DNA from: CAZJFH01 sp964545205
GTDB lineage: Bacteria; Pseudomonadota; Alphaproteobacteria; Rhodospirillales; Magnetospirillaceae
Assembly (NCBI GenBank): GCA_964545205.1
Contig: CAZJFH010000003.1
Span: 1-64,000, forward strand
Reading direction: 5' to 3'
Length of the DNA stretch: 64,000 nucleotides
The stretch's first letter is position 1. Each line of letters begins with the position of its first letter. The notes under the pieces were generated by a model. It ran no database searches and had not been told where the DNA came from. It saw nothing but the letters and a program-made list of their open reading frames with translations. Below are positions 8,276 through 17,014 of the stretch, one piece after another. Both the position numbers and the translations under genes were made by a program.

Positions 8276-9955
8276 ATGTCGGGCTTGGCGGCCCTGGGCT
8301 GGCTGCTGATGCTGTGGCTGGAGCACGACACGCGGCTGCGCGACGCGCACAACGCCGCGGCGGCGGCGGCGCGCGTGCTCGAAGAGCATATCAGCCGCAG
8401 CTTCGACAGCACCGAGGCGCTGGTCGACCGCGCCGCCGACTGGCTGTCGGCGCGCGGCCTGGGCGAACAGCCGACCCGCGAGGAGTGGCAGGGCCTGCTC
8501 AGCCTCGGCCACGCCTTGCCGCAGATCGGGTGGGTCTGGGTGCTCGATGCGCAGGGATGGCCGTTCCTGAGCACGTCGCAGTTCCCGGCGCCCCGGGTTT
8601 TCGGCGGCGAACGCGAGTATTTCGCGGCGCATCGCGATGCCGGTGCCGATGTGTTCCTGGGACCGCTGATCCAGAGCAAGGCCAGGGGCCGCACGGTGTT
8701 CACCATCAGCCGCCGCATCGAGGGACCGGACGGCGAGTTCATGGGCGTCGTCGCCGCGGCGCTGCACGGCGACGGACTGCTCGACCTGCATGGCGGCCTC
8801 GGACTGGGCAGCGGCGCGATGATCGCGGTGCTGCGCGAGAACGGCGACGTGCTCATGCAGCAGCCGGAGGCGGCCAATGCCGGCCATCTCGGCGGGACCG
8901 ATCTGCTGGCCGCGATGGCCGGCAGCCGGCGCGGCACCGTCGCGACCGCCCTGCCCGGCAGCGGCAGCGAGGGCATCGTCTCGTGGCGGCGGCTCGACGA
9001 CTGGCCGGTCTACGTTCTGGCGGCGATCCCGCGCGGCGCGGCGCTGGCGCCGTGGCGGCAACTGGCCTGGCGCCACTTCCTGGTCGCGCTGATCGCGGTG
9101 GTGCCGGTGCTGGCGCTGGCCTGGATGGCGCTGCGCGGCGCCCGCGACGAGCGCGAGGCCGAACGCCGCCTGCGCGACAGCCACGACGCCCTGGAGGCGA
9201 AGGTCGCCGAGCGCACGGCCGAGCTTCGCGCCGCCCTGCAGCGCGCCGAGATGGCGACCGAGTCGAAGAACCGCTTCCTGGCCGCGGCAAGCCACGATCT
9301 GCGCCAGCCCGTCCAGGCGCTGCGCCTGTTCGCCGACGTGCTCGCCCACGAGGAGCTTCCGCCGCGCGCCGCCACCGTTACCCAGCACATCGGCCAGACG
9401 CTGGCCGGCGCCGAATCGCTGCTCAACGCCCTGCTCGACGTCTCGACGCTCGACGCCGGCATCGTCACGCCCGACATCCGTCCGTTCCGACTGGAGACGG
9501 TGCTGGTCTCGGCGGTGCACGAAGCGCGGGCGCTGGCCGCCGACAAGGGCCTGGTGGTGCGGCTGTGCCCGTCCTCGGCGGTCGTCGTCAGCGACGCGGT
9601 GCTGCTGCAGCGGGTGCTGCGCAACCTGCTGGTCAACGCCGTCCGCTACACCGACAGCGGCCGCATCCTGGTCGGCGTCCGCCGCCGCGGCGCCACCGCG
9701 CGCGTCGAGGTCTGGGACACCGGGCGCGGCATTTCCGAACAGGACCTGCCGCTGATCTTCGAGGACTTCTACCAGGTCGACAACCCGAGCCGCGACCGCG
9801 CCAAGGGCCTGGGGCTCGGCCTGGCGGTGGTCCAGCGCACGGCGCGTCTGCTGGGCACCGAGGTGACGGTCCGCTCGCGGCCCGGCAAGGGTTCGGTGTT
9901 CGCGGTCGCGCTCGCCGTCGCGGCGCCGGCGACGGCCGAAGCGATCCCGGCCTAG
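8276..9955 (+). CDS. Membrane sensor histidine kinase with an extracytoplasmic cache-like domain
   Basis: A 559-aa kinase from this ATG. A first membrane helix lies at the N-terminus, an extracytoplasmic sensor domain at about residues 20-255, and a second helix near 262-285 (FLVALIAVVPVLALAWMAL). A coiled coil, the dimerisation/phosphoacceptor helix (AAASHDLRQPVQALRLF, phospho-His340) and the HATPase domain with DTGRGIS and KGLGLGLAVV follow. There is no receiver domain. The first helix is clipped if translation starts at 8276. The frame is open upstream, and a CTG at 8213 behind GGGAGA would restore a full helix (LLWLLCGLMSGLAALGWLLM), so the true start may be that non-ATG codon. No cognate response regulator is adjacent. 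The H-box is near-identical to that of the FixL-like hybrid kinase at 35.4 kb. Confidence 0.88.
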   Translation: MSGLAALGWLLMLWLEHDTRLRDAHNAAAAAARVLEEHISRSFDSTEALVDRAADWLSARGLGEQPTREEWQGLLSLGHALPQIGWVWVLDAQGWPFLSTSQFPAPRVFGGEREYFAAHRDAGADVFLGPLIQSKARGRTVFTISRRIEGPDGEFMGVVAAALHGDGLLDLHGGLGLGSGAMIAVLRENGDVLMQQPEAANAGHLGGTDLLAAMAGSRRGTVATALPGSGSEGIVSWRRLDDWPVYVLAAIPRGAALAPWRQLAWRHFLVALIAVVPVLALAWMALRGARDEREAERRLRDSHDALEAKVAERTAELRAALQRAEMATESKNRFLAAASHDLRQPVQALRLFADVLAHEELPPRAATVTQHIGQTLAGAESLLNALLDVSTLDAGIVTPDIRPFRLETVLVSAVHEARALAADKGLVVRLCPSSAVVVSDAVLLQRVLRNLLVNAVRYTDSGRILVGVRRRGATARVEVWDTGRGISEQDLPLIFEDFYQVDNPSRDRAKGLGLGLAVVQRTARLLGTEVTVRSRPGKGSVFAVALAVAAPATAEAIPA

Positions 9956-10719
9956 GCTCGGCGACCCAGCAGAAGCAGATCGTCGTGGAGCGACTTCGGC
10001 ACGGCGATGCCGGCCGCGTTGCGCGCCCGCGCCGCCAGGCGCAGGTCGCCCGAGGCCGGCGGCTCGTCCGCGGCGGCGGCGATCGCCGCCAGCCGTCCGG
10101 CGACGTCGGACTCTCCGAACACCGTCGGCTCCCAGGCCGTCAGCACCTCGCCGCCGCCGGCCGTCGCCGCCACCGCGGCGGCCATCGTCCGCCACGACTC
10201 GAGTTCGGCCGGCAGCGCGGCGTCGAGCGCGGACTCGACGACCAGCGGCGGCTCGTTGCGGCGCGGACAGGCGAAGGCCGGCCCGCCGGCGCCGCCGAGC
10301 GCCAGCGCCACCATGCCGCGCCCGGCCAGCGCTTCGGCGGCGTGTCCGGCGAGACCGGGATGGCGGGCGTCGACGACGGCCGCCATCGCCAGGCCGTACT
10401 GCTCGACGACCTCCTGGACGGCAGCAACGGCGAGGTCGCGGGCCGGGACCGCGAATCCGCCGCGGCCGTCGACGCGGACGGCGACCGGCGACGGCAGGCT
10501 GACCTCGGGCAGCGCGCGGCCGTCGACGGCGCCGCGGCGCAGGTCCTCGACGAGGCCCGGCAGCCGCGCCAGCCCGTGCGCCGGCACCCCGTCGAGTTCG
10601 GCCAGCACCAGGGCGGCGGCCAGCGAGGCCGCGTTCTCGCGGCTGGCGCCGGCGGCGCCGAGCACGCGCTCGGCAAGCTCGCGAAGCTGCTCGGGGGATC
10701 GGGTCAGGCGCTCGGTCAT
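9952..10719 (-). CDS. Short Ldh-family (malate/L-lactate dehydrogenase-like) protein, probably lacking part of the catalytic core
   Basis: 255 aa, against 330-360 for typical members of the NAD(P)-dependent Ldh/YlbC/ComC family. The N-terminal signature is clear (LAELDGVPAHGLARLPGL, with the conserved His), as is a later ARHPGLAGHAAEA segment. The middle and C-terminal region, with the GTNP and DMATS-type motifs expected in this family, is missing or unrecognisable. The C-terminus retains a family-like ARNAAGIAVPKSLHDDLLLL. It may be a decayed or specialised derivative. An alternative start is at 10743. Its stop codon overlaps that of the convergent kinase gene through the shared tetranucleotide CTAG. 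Confidence 0.65.
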   Translation of the reverse strand: MTERLTRSPEQLRELAERVLGAAGASRENAASLAAALVLAELDGVPAHGLARLPGLVEDLRRGAVDGRALPEVSLPSPVAVRVDGRGGFAVPARDLAVAAVQEVVEQYGLAMAAVVDARHPGLAGHAAEALAGRGMVALALGGAGGPAFACPRRNEPPLVVESALDAALPAELESWRTMAAAVAATAGGGEVLTAWEPTVFGESDVAGRLAAIAAAADEPPASGDLRLAARARNAAGIAVPKSLHDDLLLLGRRA

Positions 10720-10778
10720 GCTGGAACAAATGCCCCGGAGCACCCGTTTCGCAAGCGTACCCGAACGGAGGCGTCCGG

Positions 10779-11153
10779 ATGAAGGTCAGCGACGTGATGA
10801 TCCAGGATGTCGGCACGGTGAGCTCCGGCGAGACGCTGCAGACGGCCGCCCAGCTGATGGCCGATCTCGATTTGGACGCGCTGCCGGTGACCGGCGACGG
10901 CGGCATCGCGGGCATCCTGACCGGACGCGACATCATCCTGCGGGCGGTGGCCAACGGCCTCGACCCGCGCCGCACCCGCGTCGAGGAGGTGATGTCGGCA
11001 CGACCGGTGAGCTGCCGGCCCGACGACAGCCTCGACGAGGTGCATCACCAGATGGAGCTGCGGCGCATCCACCGCATGCCGGTGGTCGATGCCGACGGCC
11101 GCCTCGTCGGCATGGTCAGCCACGGCGCGTTGTCGCGACTGCCGCGGGCCTGA
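10779..11153 (+). CDS. CBS-domain protein (two CBS repeats)
   Basis: A 124-aa protein made only of a CBS pair, a module that binds adenine nucleotides and regulates a partner. Repeat 1 runs from about residue 1 to 60 (VSDVMIQDVGTVSSGETL, then LTGRDIILRAV) and repeat 2 from about 65 to 124 (VEEVMSARPVSCRPDDSL, then MPVVDADGRLVGMVS). ACGGAGG lies upstream of the ATG. It is followed five bases later by the SLC13 carrier gene, suggesting an operon in which the CBS protein might gate or sense for the transporter. That link is inference from position. Confidence 0.9.
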   Translation: MKVSDVMIQDVGTVSSGETLQTAAQLMADLDLDALPVTGDGGIAGILTGRDIILRAVANGLDPRRTRVEEVMSARPVSCRPDDSLDEVHHQMELRRIHRMPVVDADGRLVGMVSHGALSRLPRA

Positions 11154-11158
11154 CCCAA

Positions 11159-12931
11159 TTGTCAGCCGAGCAGATCGCCGTCTTCGCGGTGCTGGGGGCG
11201 GCGCTCGTCCTGTTCGTCTGGGACCGGATCCGCTACGACGTCGTCGCGCTGCTGGCGCTGCTGGCGGTGGTCGGCCTCGGCCTGGTACCGCCCGAGGACG
11301 CCTTCCTCGGCTTCGCCGATCCGGTGGTGGTCACGGTCGCCGCGGTGATGGTCCTCAGCGCCGCCATGCGCAGCGCCGGGCTGGTCGATCAGGTGCTGCG
11401 GCTGATCGACCCGCTGGTGCGCCGGCGCGCGCTCCAGGTCGTGACCCTGGTCGCGGTCGTCACCGTGTTCTCGGCCTTCATGAACAATGTCGGCGCGCTG
11501 GCGATCGTCATGCCGGTGGCGCTGCAGGTGGCGCGTCGGCACCGACGCCCGCCGTCGGAGCTGCTGATGCCGATCGCCTTCGGCTCGCTGCTCGGCGGCC
11601 TGATCACCCTGATCGGCACGCCGCCCAACCTGCTGATCTCCAGCGTGCGCCAGCGCATGCTTGGCGCCGGGTTCGAGATGTTCGACTTCGCGCCCGTCGG
11701 CCTGGGGCTGGCGCTGGCGGGAACCGCCTATCTGGCCTTCGCCTGGCGGCTGCTGCCGCGCGACCGCCGCGGCGAGACGCCGCCCGAGATGCTGTTCAGC
11801 ATCGAGGACTATCTGGCCGAGGTGCGGCTGCCCGAGACCTCGCCCTTCGTCGATCGCACGGTGGCCGATCTCGAAGCGCTGGCGTCGGGGGATCTGACGG
11901 TGACCGCGATCATCCGCGAGAACTTCCGCCGCCACGTCCCGGCCGCGCACTGGCGGCTGCTGGCCGGCGACATCCTGGCCGTCGAGGCCGACCCGGCGGT
12001 GCTGCGCGCCGTCGTCGCCGAAGCCGGCCTGGAACTGGTCGGCAGCAAGGAACTGTCGCCCGGCGAGCCGCTCGACGACGTCGCCATCGTCGAAGCCGTG
12101 GTGGCGGCGGGCTCGCCGATGATCGGCTGCTCGCCGGCCGAGATGCGGCTGCGCCAGAGCTGGGGCGTCAACCTGCTCGCGGTCGGGCGTCGCGGCCGAC
12201 CGACATCGGTCCGCCTGCGGCGGGTGAAGTTCCAGCTCGGCGACGTGCTGGTGCTGCAGGGCAGCGAGTCGGCGATGCCCGAGACGCTGCAGCGCCTGGG
12301 CTGCCTGCCGCTCGCCGGGCGCAACCTCCAGCTCGGCCAGCCCCGGCGCGCGGCGCTGTCGGGCCTGACCATGGCCGTCGCCATCCTGCTGGCGGTGTTC
12401 GACATCGTGCCGGTCGCCATCGCCTTCACCGGCGCCATCGTGGTGGTGATGCTGTCGGGCATCCTCAGCCTGCGCCAGGTCTACGACGCGGTGCCGTGGC
12501 CGATCCTGGTGCTGCTCGGATCGATGATCCCGGTCACCAGCGCCCTCGAGGCCACCGGCGGCACCACCCTGCTCGCCGGCTGGCTCGCCACGCTCGCGGC
12601 GCCGCTGCCGCCGGTCGGCGCCCTGGCCCTGGTGATGGTCGCCAGCATGGCGGTCACGCCGTTCCTCAACAACGCCGCCGCCGTGCTGGTAATGGCGCCG
12701 GTGGCGATCGGTCTCGCCGGCCAGCTCGGCCTGTCGCCCGATCCGTTCCTGATGGCGGTCGCGGTCGGCACGTCGTGCGACTTCCTGACGCCGATCGGCC
12801 ACCAGTCCAACACCCTGGTCATGGGGCCGGGCGGCTACCGCTTCGCCGACTACTGGCGGCTGGGCCTGCCGCTGTCGCTGCTGGTCGTCGCCGCCGGCGT
12901 GCCGCTGATCGCCGTCGTGTGGCCGTTCTAG
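11159..12931 (+). CDS. SLC13-family anion permease with two internal RCK_C (TrkA_C) domains
   Basis: 590 aa from a TTG start chosen five bases after the CBS gene. The frame then reads LSAEQIAVFAVLGAALVLFV, a good first helix, and no upstream ATG fits. Two blocks of membrane helices (about residues 1-195 and 395-590) flank a soluble stretch holding two TrkA_C domains, the layout of YfbS/SAC1-type divalent anion:Na+ symporters. Conserved loops include LIGTPPNLLISS and, in the C-terminal half, TPFLNNAAAVLVMAPVA and TPIGHQSNTLVMGPGGY. Likely substrates are sulphate, dicarboxylates or related anions; sequence alone does not choose. Its stop overlaps that of the convergent cyclase gene by CTAG. Confidence 0.87.
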   Translation: MSAEQIAVFAVLGAALVLFVWDRIRYDVVALLALLAVVGLGLVPPEDAFLGFADPVVVTVAAVMVLSAAMRSAGLVDQVLRLIDPLVRRRALQVVTLVAVVTVFSAFMNNVGALAIVMPVALQVARRHRRPPSELLMPIAFGSLLGGLITLIGTPPNLLISSVRQRMLGAGFEMFDFAPVGLGLALAGTAYLAFAWRLLPRDRRGETPPEMLFSIEDYLAEVRLPETSPFVDRTVADLEALASGDLTVTAIIRENFRRHVPAAHWRLLAGDILAVEADPAVLRAVVAEAGLELVGSKELSPGEPLDDVAIVEAVVAAGSPMIGCSPAEMRLRQSWGVNLLAVGRRGRPTSVRLRRVKFQLGDVLVLQGSESAMPETLQRLGCLPLAGRNLQLGQPRRAALSGLTMAVAILLAVFDIVPVAIAFTGAIVVVMLSGILSLRQVYDAVPWPILVLLGSMIPVTSALEATGGTTLLAGWLATLAAPLPPVGALALVMVASMAVTPFLNNAAAVLVMAPVAIGLAGQLGLSPDPFLMAVAVGTSCDFLTPIGHQSNTLVMGPGGYRFADYWRLGLPLSLLVVAAGVPLIAVVWPF

Positions 12932-14433
12932 GACGCCGGCGCCAGCGGTTGCGCGTCGACGGCGGCGAAGCGGCAGCGGTTCTTCCCCTCCGCCTTGGCC
13001 TGGTACATCGCGTGGTCGGCGCAGGCCATCAAGGCCTCGGCGGCGTCGCCGTTCTCGGGATAGCCGGCGATGCCGATGCTCACCCCCACCGTGGCCGTGC
13101 CGCCGCAGGGCAGCGGCACCGGTTCGGCGACCGCGGCGATCACCTTGGCCGCCAGCTTCTCGACACCGGCCCGCCCAGGGGTGTCGAGCAGCATCACCAC
13201 GAACTCGTCGCCGCCGAGCCGCGCGACGGTGTCGCTGCCGCGCACCAGCCCGTTCAGTCGCGCCGCGACCTCCTGCAGCACGGCGTCGCCGGCGAGATGA
13301 CCGGCGGTGTCGTTGACCGACTTGAAGCCGTCGAGATCGAGGAACATCAGCGTCAACCGGCCGCCGTCGCGCCGCTTGCCGGCGAGCCCTTGCCGCAGGC
13401 GGTCGCGCAGCAGCGCCCGATTGGGCAATCCGGTCAGCGCGTCGTGGTTGGCGCTGTGCCGGAGCTGCTCGTGCAGGTGATGCTGGCCGGTGACGTCGCT
13501 CAGCACGGCGACGTAGTTGGCGACGTCGCCATCGGGCGTGCGAAGCGTGCTGATGACCAGGCGCTGAAGGTAGATCGTGCCGTCCTTGCGGCGGTTCCAT
13601 ATCTCGCCCTGCCAGCGGCCCTCGCTGGCGATCCGGCCCCACATCTCGGCGAAGAACGCCCGGTCGTGGCGGCCGGACGACAGCAGATTGGGCGTGCGGC
13701 CGAGCACGTCGCGGCGATCGTATCCGGTGATGCGGCAGAAGGCGCGGTTGACCGTGACGATCCGGCACCGGGAATCGGTCACCATCATGCCCTCGCCCGA
13801 CGCGTGGAACACCGACAGCGCCAGCCGTTCCATCTGCTCGGCCGCCTTGCGGAGGCTGATGTCCTCGACCAGCGCCACCAGCATGCGCAGCGCGCCGCTG
13901 GTGGCGCGCACGGCGGCGACGGTGAGGTCGGCCCAGACCAGGGTGCCGTCCTTGCGCAGATAGCGCTTGCTCAGCCGATAGCCGTCGGTCTCGCCGCAGG
14001 CGACACGCGCCGCCGCGGCGCGATTGGCGACCAGGTCCTCGGGATGCGTGATTCCGTCCCAGCCCGCCGCCAGCAGTTCCGGCTCGCTGTAGCCGATCAT
14101 GCGCTGGAACGTGGGATTGGCGCGCACGATCCCGCCCTCGGGCAGCGCCACCGCCATGCCGATCGGCGCCGCCTCGAAAATGGTCCGGAATTCGGCCTCG
14201 CGGCCGCGCAATTCCTCCAGCGCGCTCGTGAGCGGCCGCGCCATCAGCACGAAGCCGAACACCACGGTCAGCGCCGAGACCCCTGCGGCGTCGAGCAGAA
14301 TGGCGACCCATCCTTGCTCCGCCGCCAGCACGGCCATCAACACGATTTCGGTTGCGAACACGGCCGCCGCCGTGACGGCCAGACGAATCCCCGGCCGCAC
14401 GGCACTTGCCGAACCGGCATCAACTTGCGACAA
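12928..14433 (-). CDS. Diguanylate cyclase with two membrane helices and two PAS domains (PAS-PAS-GGDEF)
   Basis: A 501-aa protein predicted to make cyclic di-GMP. Two N-terminal helices (about residues 16-35 and 42-65) anchor it, two PAS/PAC domains follow (about 80-200 and 205-325), then a GGDEF domain. The active site is intact: GGDEF at residues 407-411, with the allosteric inhibition site RGSD exactly five residues upstream at 398-401, so product feedback is expected. There is no EAL domain. It is encoded alone on the minus strand, convergent to the SLC13 gene. What the PAS domains sense is not apparent. A c-di-GMP-binding PilZ receptor occurs in the MCP at 51.7 kb. Confidence 0.92.
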   Translation of the reverse strand: MSQVDAGSASAVRPGIRLAVTAAAVFATEIVLMAVLAAEQGWVAILLDAAGVSALTVVFGFVLMARPLTSALEELRGREAEFRTIFEAAPIGMAVALPEGGIVRANPTFQRMIGYSEPELLAAGWDGITHPEDLVANRAAAARVACGETDGYRLSKRYLRKDGTLVWADLTVAAVRATSGALRMLVALVEDISLRKAAEQMERLALSVFHASGEGMMVTDSRCRIVTVNRAFCRITGYDRRDVLGRTPNLLSSGRHDRAFFAEMWGRIASEGRWQGEIWNRRKDGTIYLQRLVISTLRTPDGDVANYVAVLSDVTGQHHLHEQLRHSANHDALTGLPNRALLRDRLRQGLAGKRRDGGRLTLMFLDLDGFKSVNDTAGHLAGDAVLQEVAARLNGLVRGSDTVARLGGDEFVVMLLDTPGRAGVEKLAAKVIAAVAEPVPLPCGGTATVGVSIGIAGYPENGDAAEALMACADHAMYQAKAEGKNRCRFAAVDAQPLAPAS

Positions 14434-14534
14434 CGCAGCCCCCCCAACGGCGCTCGCCCGAGCGTATTTATCGCTCTTTTATTGCGGCGGCGACCTGCGT
14501 TGTCCAGATTGTTTTAATTCCTATCTTTGTCGCA

Positions 14535-14999
14535 TCACTCGGGCGCCCGCACCTTGCGGAGCAGCGCGAAAAGCTGCGCCTTTTCGGCCTCGTCCAGCCC
14601 CTCGGCGATCATCGCCTCGTGCTCGCGCACGCGGCGGCGCGCGTCGGCGAGAAAGCGCTGTCCGTCGGCGGTCAGGTGCAGGGCGTGGCGGCGGCGGTCC
14701 TTCGGGTCCTTGCGCCGCTGCACCAGGCGCCGGCGCTCGAGATGGTCGATCACCGCCACCATCGTCGAGCGGTCGAGCGACAGCGCCCGCGCCAGATCGC
14801 TCTGGCTCATGCCGGAGTTGCGGTCGATCAGCACCAGGGTGCCGAACAGGCCGGGGGTGACGTCGAGCTCGCCGACGGTGGCGGCGAAATGCTTGAACAC
14901 GGTGAGCTGCGCCTGGCGCAGGGCGTAGCCCAGCAACTCGGGCAGCTCGCCGTAATCCGTCGCCTCGCCGGTAATGCCGACATCGATGTCGTCGGGCAA
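14535..14999 (-). CDS. MarR-family transcriptional regulator of the TRAP/oxygenase cluster
   Basis: A 154-aa winged-helix dimer protein. The recognition region reads SQSDLARALSLDRSTMVAVI, followed by the wing (RRKDPKDRRRHALHLTADGQ). It begins with TTG; ATAGGAGG sits five bases before it and no in-frame ATG fits, so the TTG start is well supported. It follows the fused TRAP permease gene by nine bases in a dctP-dctQM-marR operon. MarR proteins in aromatic-acid clusters are commonly repressors released by the acid or its CoA thioester. A palindrome on the promoter at 18.15 kb is its likely operator. The ligand is unknown. Confidence 0.88.
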   Translation of the reverse strand: MPDDIDVGITGEATDYGELPELLGYALRQAQLTVFKHFAATVGELDVTPGLFGTLVLIDRNSGMSQSDLARALSLDRSTMVAVIDHLERRRLVQRRKDPKDRRRHALHLTADGQRFLADARRRVREHEAMIAEGLDEAEKAQLFALLRKVRAPE

Positions 15000-15008
15000 C
15001 GGATCCTC

Positions 15009-17000
15009 CTATTCCAAGAGCGGCAGCAGACCGACGGTCAGCACCGGGAAGGCGGCCAGCAGCAGCACGCGGATGGCGTCGCTGGCCAGGAACGGCAGCA
15101 CGCCGCGGAACGAGTCGGTCAGGGGCACGTCGGGCGCCACGCTGTTGATGACGAAGACGTTGAGCCCGAAGGGCGGCGTGATCAGCCCGACCTCGACGAC
15201 GATCAGCACCAGGATGCCGAACCAGATCGCGGTGTGCTCGGCGCTCATGCCGAAATCGAGGCCCATGACGATCGGGAACAGCACCGGCACGGTGATCAGC
15301 ACCATCGACATCGAGTCCATGACGCAGCCCAGCGCCAGGTAGAACAGCAGGATCAGCGCCAGCACCAGCATCGGCGGCAGGCCGGAATCGGAGATTGCCG
15401 CCGCCGCCTGCGCCGGCATCTGGGTCAGCGCCAGATAGGCGTTGAACAGGTCGGCGCCGATCAGGATCAGGAAGATCATGCCGGTCAGCTTGGCGGCGCC
15501 GAGCAGGCTCTCGACCATGCCCTTCCAGCGCAGCCCGCCCTGCACGACGGCGATGACGCCGGTGGCGGCGGCGCCGACCGCGGCGCCCTCGGTGGGCGTG
15601 AAGAAGCCGCCGTAGATGCCGCCCATCACCACCACGAACACGATGGCGACCGGGGCCAGCTCGCCCAGCGCCTTCAGCCGGGCGGCGAACGGCGGTTTCT
15701 CGGCGGCCGGGCCGGCATCCGGGTTGAAGTGGACATAGACGGCGATGGCGATCATGTAGCCCAGCGCCGCCAGCGCGCCGGGCAGGATGGCGGCCAGGAA
15801 CAGCTTGCCGATCGACTGCTCGGTCAGGATGGCGTAGATGACCAGGATCACCGACGGCGGAATCAGGATGCCGAGCGTGCCGCCGGCGGCGAGGGCGCCG
15901 GTCGACAGCGCGCCCGAGTACTTGAACCGGCGCATTTCGGGCATCGAGACGTGGGCCATCGTCGCGGCGGTGGCCAGCGACGAGCCGCAGATGGCGCCGA
16001 AGGCGGCGCAGGCGCCGACGCCGGCCATGGCGATGCCGCCCGGCCGGTGGCCGAGCCAGGCGTTGGCCGCGTTGAAGATGCCGCGCGACAGGCCCGACGC
16101 GGTGGCGAACTGGCCCATCAGCACGAACAGCGGAATCACCGACAGCGAATAGGTCGCGGTCTGGTAATAGGGTGCGGTGCTCATGTAGTTGAGCAGCTGC
16201 GGCAGGCCCGAGACCAGCACGTAGCCGACGCCGCCGATCACCAGCAGCGCCGTGCCGACCGGGATGCCGATCACCAGCAGCGCCACCAGCCCGGCGAAGC
16301 TCGCCGTCGCCAGGGTCGTGCCGGTCAGGCCGGCGGCCTTGGCGGTATCCGCCAGCGCCTCGGGATCGATGGCGGTGATCAGCAGCGCCGCGGCGGCGGC
16401 GATCGCCAGCGCCGGCAGCAGGGTCATCATCGGCCGCGGATTGTCCTCGTGCCCGGCCGCCGCGGCGGCGCGGGCCAGGCAGACCAGGGTCAGCAGACCG
16501 GCCGAGGCGACGATCGGCACGAACACCCACCAGGTCGGGATCTGCAGCATCATCGAGGAATCGTCGTAGGCGGCGAGGTCGATGGCGCCCAGGGTCATGC
16601 GCCAGGTCAGCAGCCCGGCGATGCCGGCGAAGACCAGTTCGGCCAGCAGCGTCAGCCAGCGCCGGGCGCCGCTGCGCATCATGCCCAGGAACATGTCGAT
16701 GACGACGTGGCCGCCCTTGAGGTGGCAATAGGGCAGCACCGCGAACACGGTGATCGCGCAGCCGCGCTCGACGAGCTCGAAATCGCCGAGGATCGGCGAT
16801 CCGAACAGCGACCGCGCGACGATGCTCGCCACCGAGACCAGCATCACCGCGACAAGGACCAGGCCGCCGCCGAGCGCCCAGGCGGCGCACGGCAGGGCCA
16901 GCGCCCGCTCCGGCCAGAGATGGGCGGGGATGCCGGCCCTGCGGCCGACCGCCCCGACCTCACCCGTGGCGGCGCGGGCGGAGGTTGCAACTCCGCTCAT
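15009..17000 (-). CDS. TRAP transporter permease, fused small and large subunits (DctQ-DctM)
   Basis: A 663-aa inner-membrane protein. Residues about 30-190 form the four-helix DctQ part (ELVERGCAITVFAVLPYCHL). Residues about 230-660 form the DctM part with its characteristic loops (GAICGSSLATAATMAHVSMP, GTLGILIPPSVILVIYAILT, GGFFTPTEGAAVGA, VGLITPPFGLNVFVIN). The subunits are separate in many systems, and fusion is a known variant. It uses Na+-coupled uptake with the DctP protein encoded next to it. ATG at 17000 is preferred over the GTG at 17018 because GGAG lies about ten bases upstream. The substrate is probably the acid activated by the divergent CoA ligase. Confidence 0.92.
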   Translation of the reverse strand: MSGVATSARAATGEVGAVGRRAGIPAHLWPERALALPCAAWALGGGLVLVAVMLVSVASIVARSLFGSPILGDFELVERGCAITVFAVLPYCHLKGGHVVIDMFLGMMRSGARRWLTLLAELVFAGIAGLLTWRMTLGAIDLAAYDDSSMMLQIPTWWVFVPIVASAGLLTLVCLARAAAAAGHEDNPRPMMTLLPALAIAAAAALLITAIDPEALADTAKAAGLTGTTLATASFAGLVALLVIGIPVGTALLVIGGVGYVLVSGLPQLLNYMSTAPYYQTATYSLSVIPLFVLMGQFATASGLSRGIFNAANAWLGHRPGGIAMAGVGACAAFGAICGSSLATAATMAHVSMPEMRRFKYSGALSTGALAAGGTLGILIPPSVILVIYAILTEQSIGKLFLAAILPGALAALGYMIAIAVYVHFNPDAGPAAEKPPFAARLKALGELAPVAIVFVVVMGGIYGGFFTPTEGAAVGAAATGVIAVVQGGLRWKGMVESLLGAAKLTGMIFLILIGADLFNAYLALTQMPAQAAAAISDSGLPPMLVLALILLFYLALGCVMDSMSMVLITVPVLFPIVMGLDFGMSAEHTAIWFGILVLIVVEVGLITPPFGLNVFVINSVAPDVPLTDSFRGVLPFLASDAIRVLLLAAFPVLTVGLLPLLE

Positions 17001-17014
17001 GCGCCGATCTCCGG

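Noticed and set aside
8157..8976. Minus-strand frames opposite the cache-domain kinase
   Set aside because: They lie wholly antisense to a kinase with clear domains and are Ser/Arg/Pro-rich low complexity.
11162..14311. Very long open frame (1049 codons) on the minus strand across the SLC13 and cyclase genes
   Set aside because: It is antisense to the SLC13 gene and shifted against the cyclase. Its translation is Arg/Gln/His-rich low complexity, an artefact of high-GC third positions.
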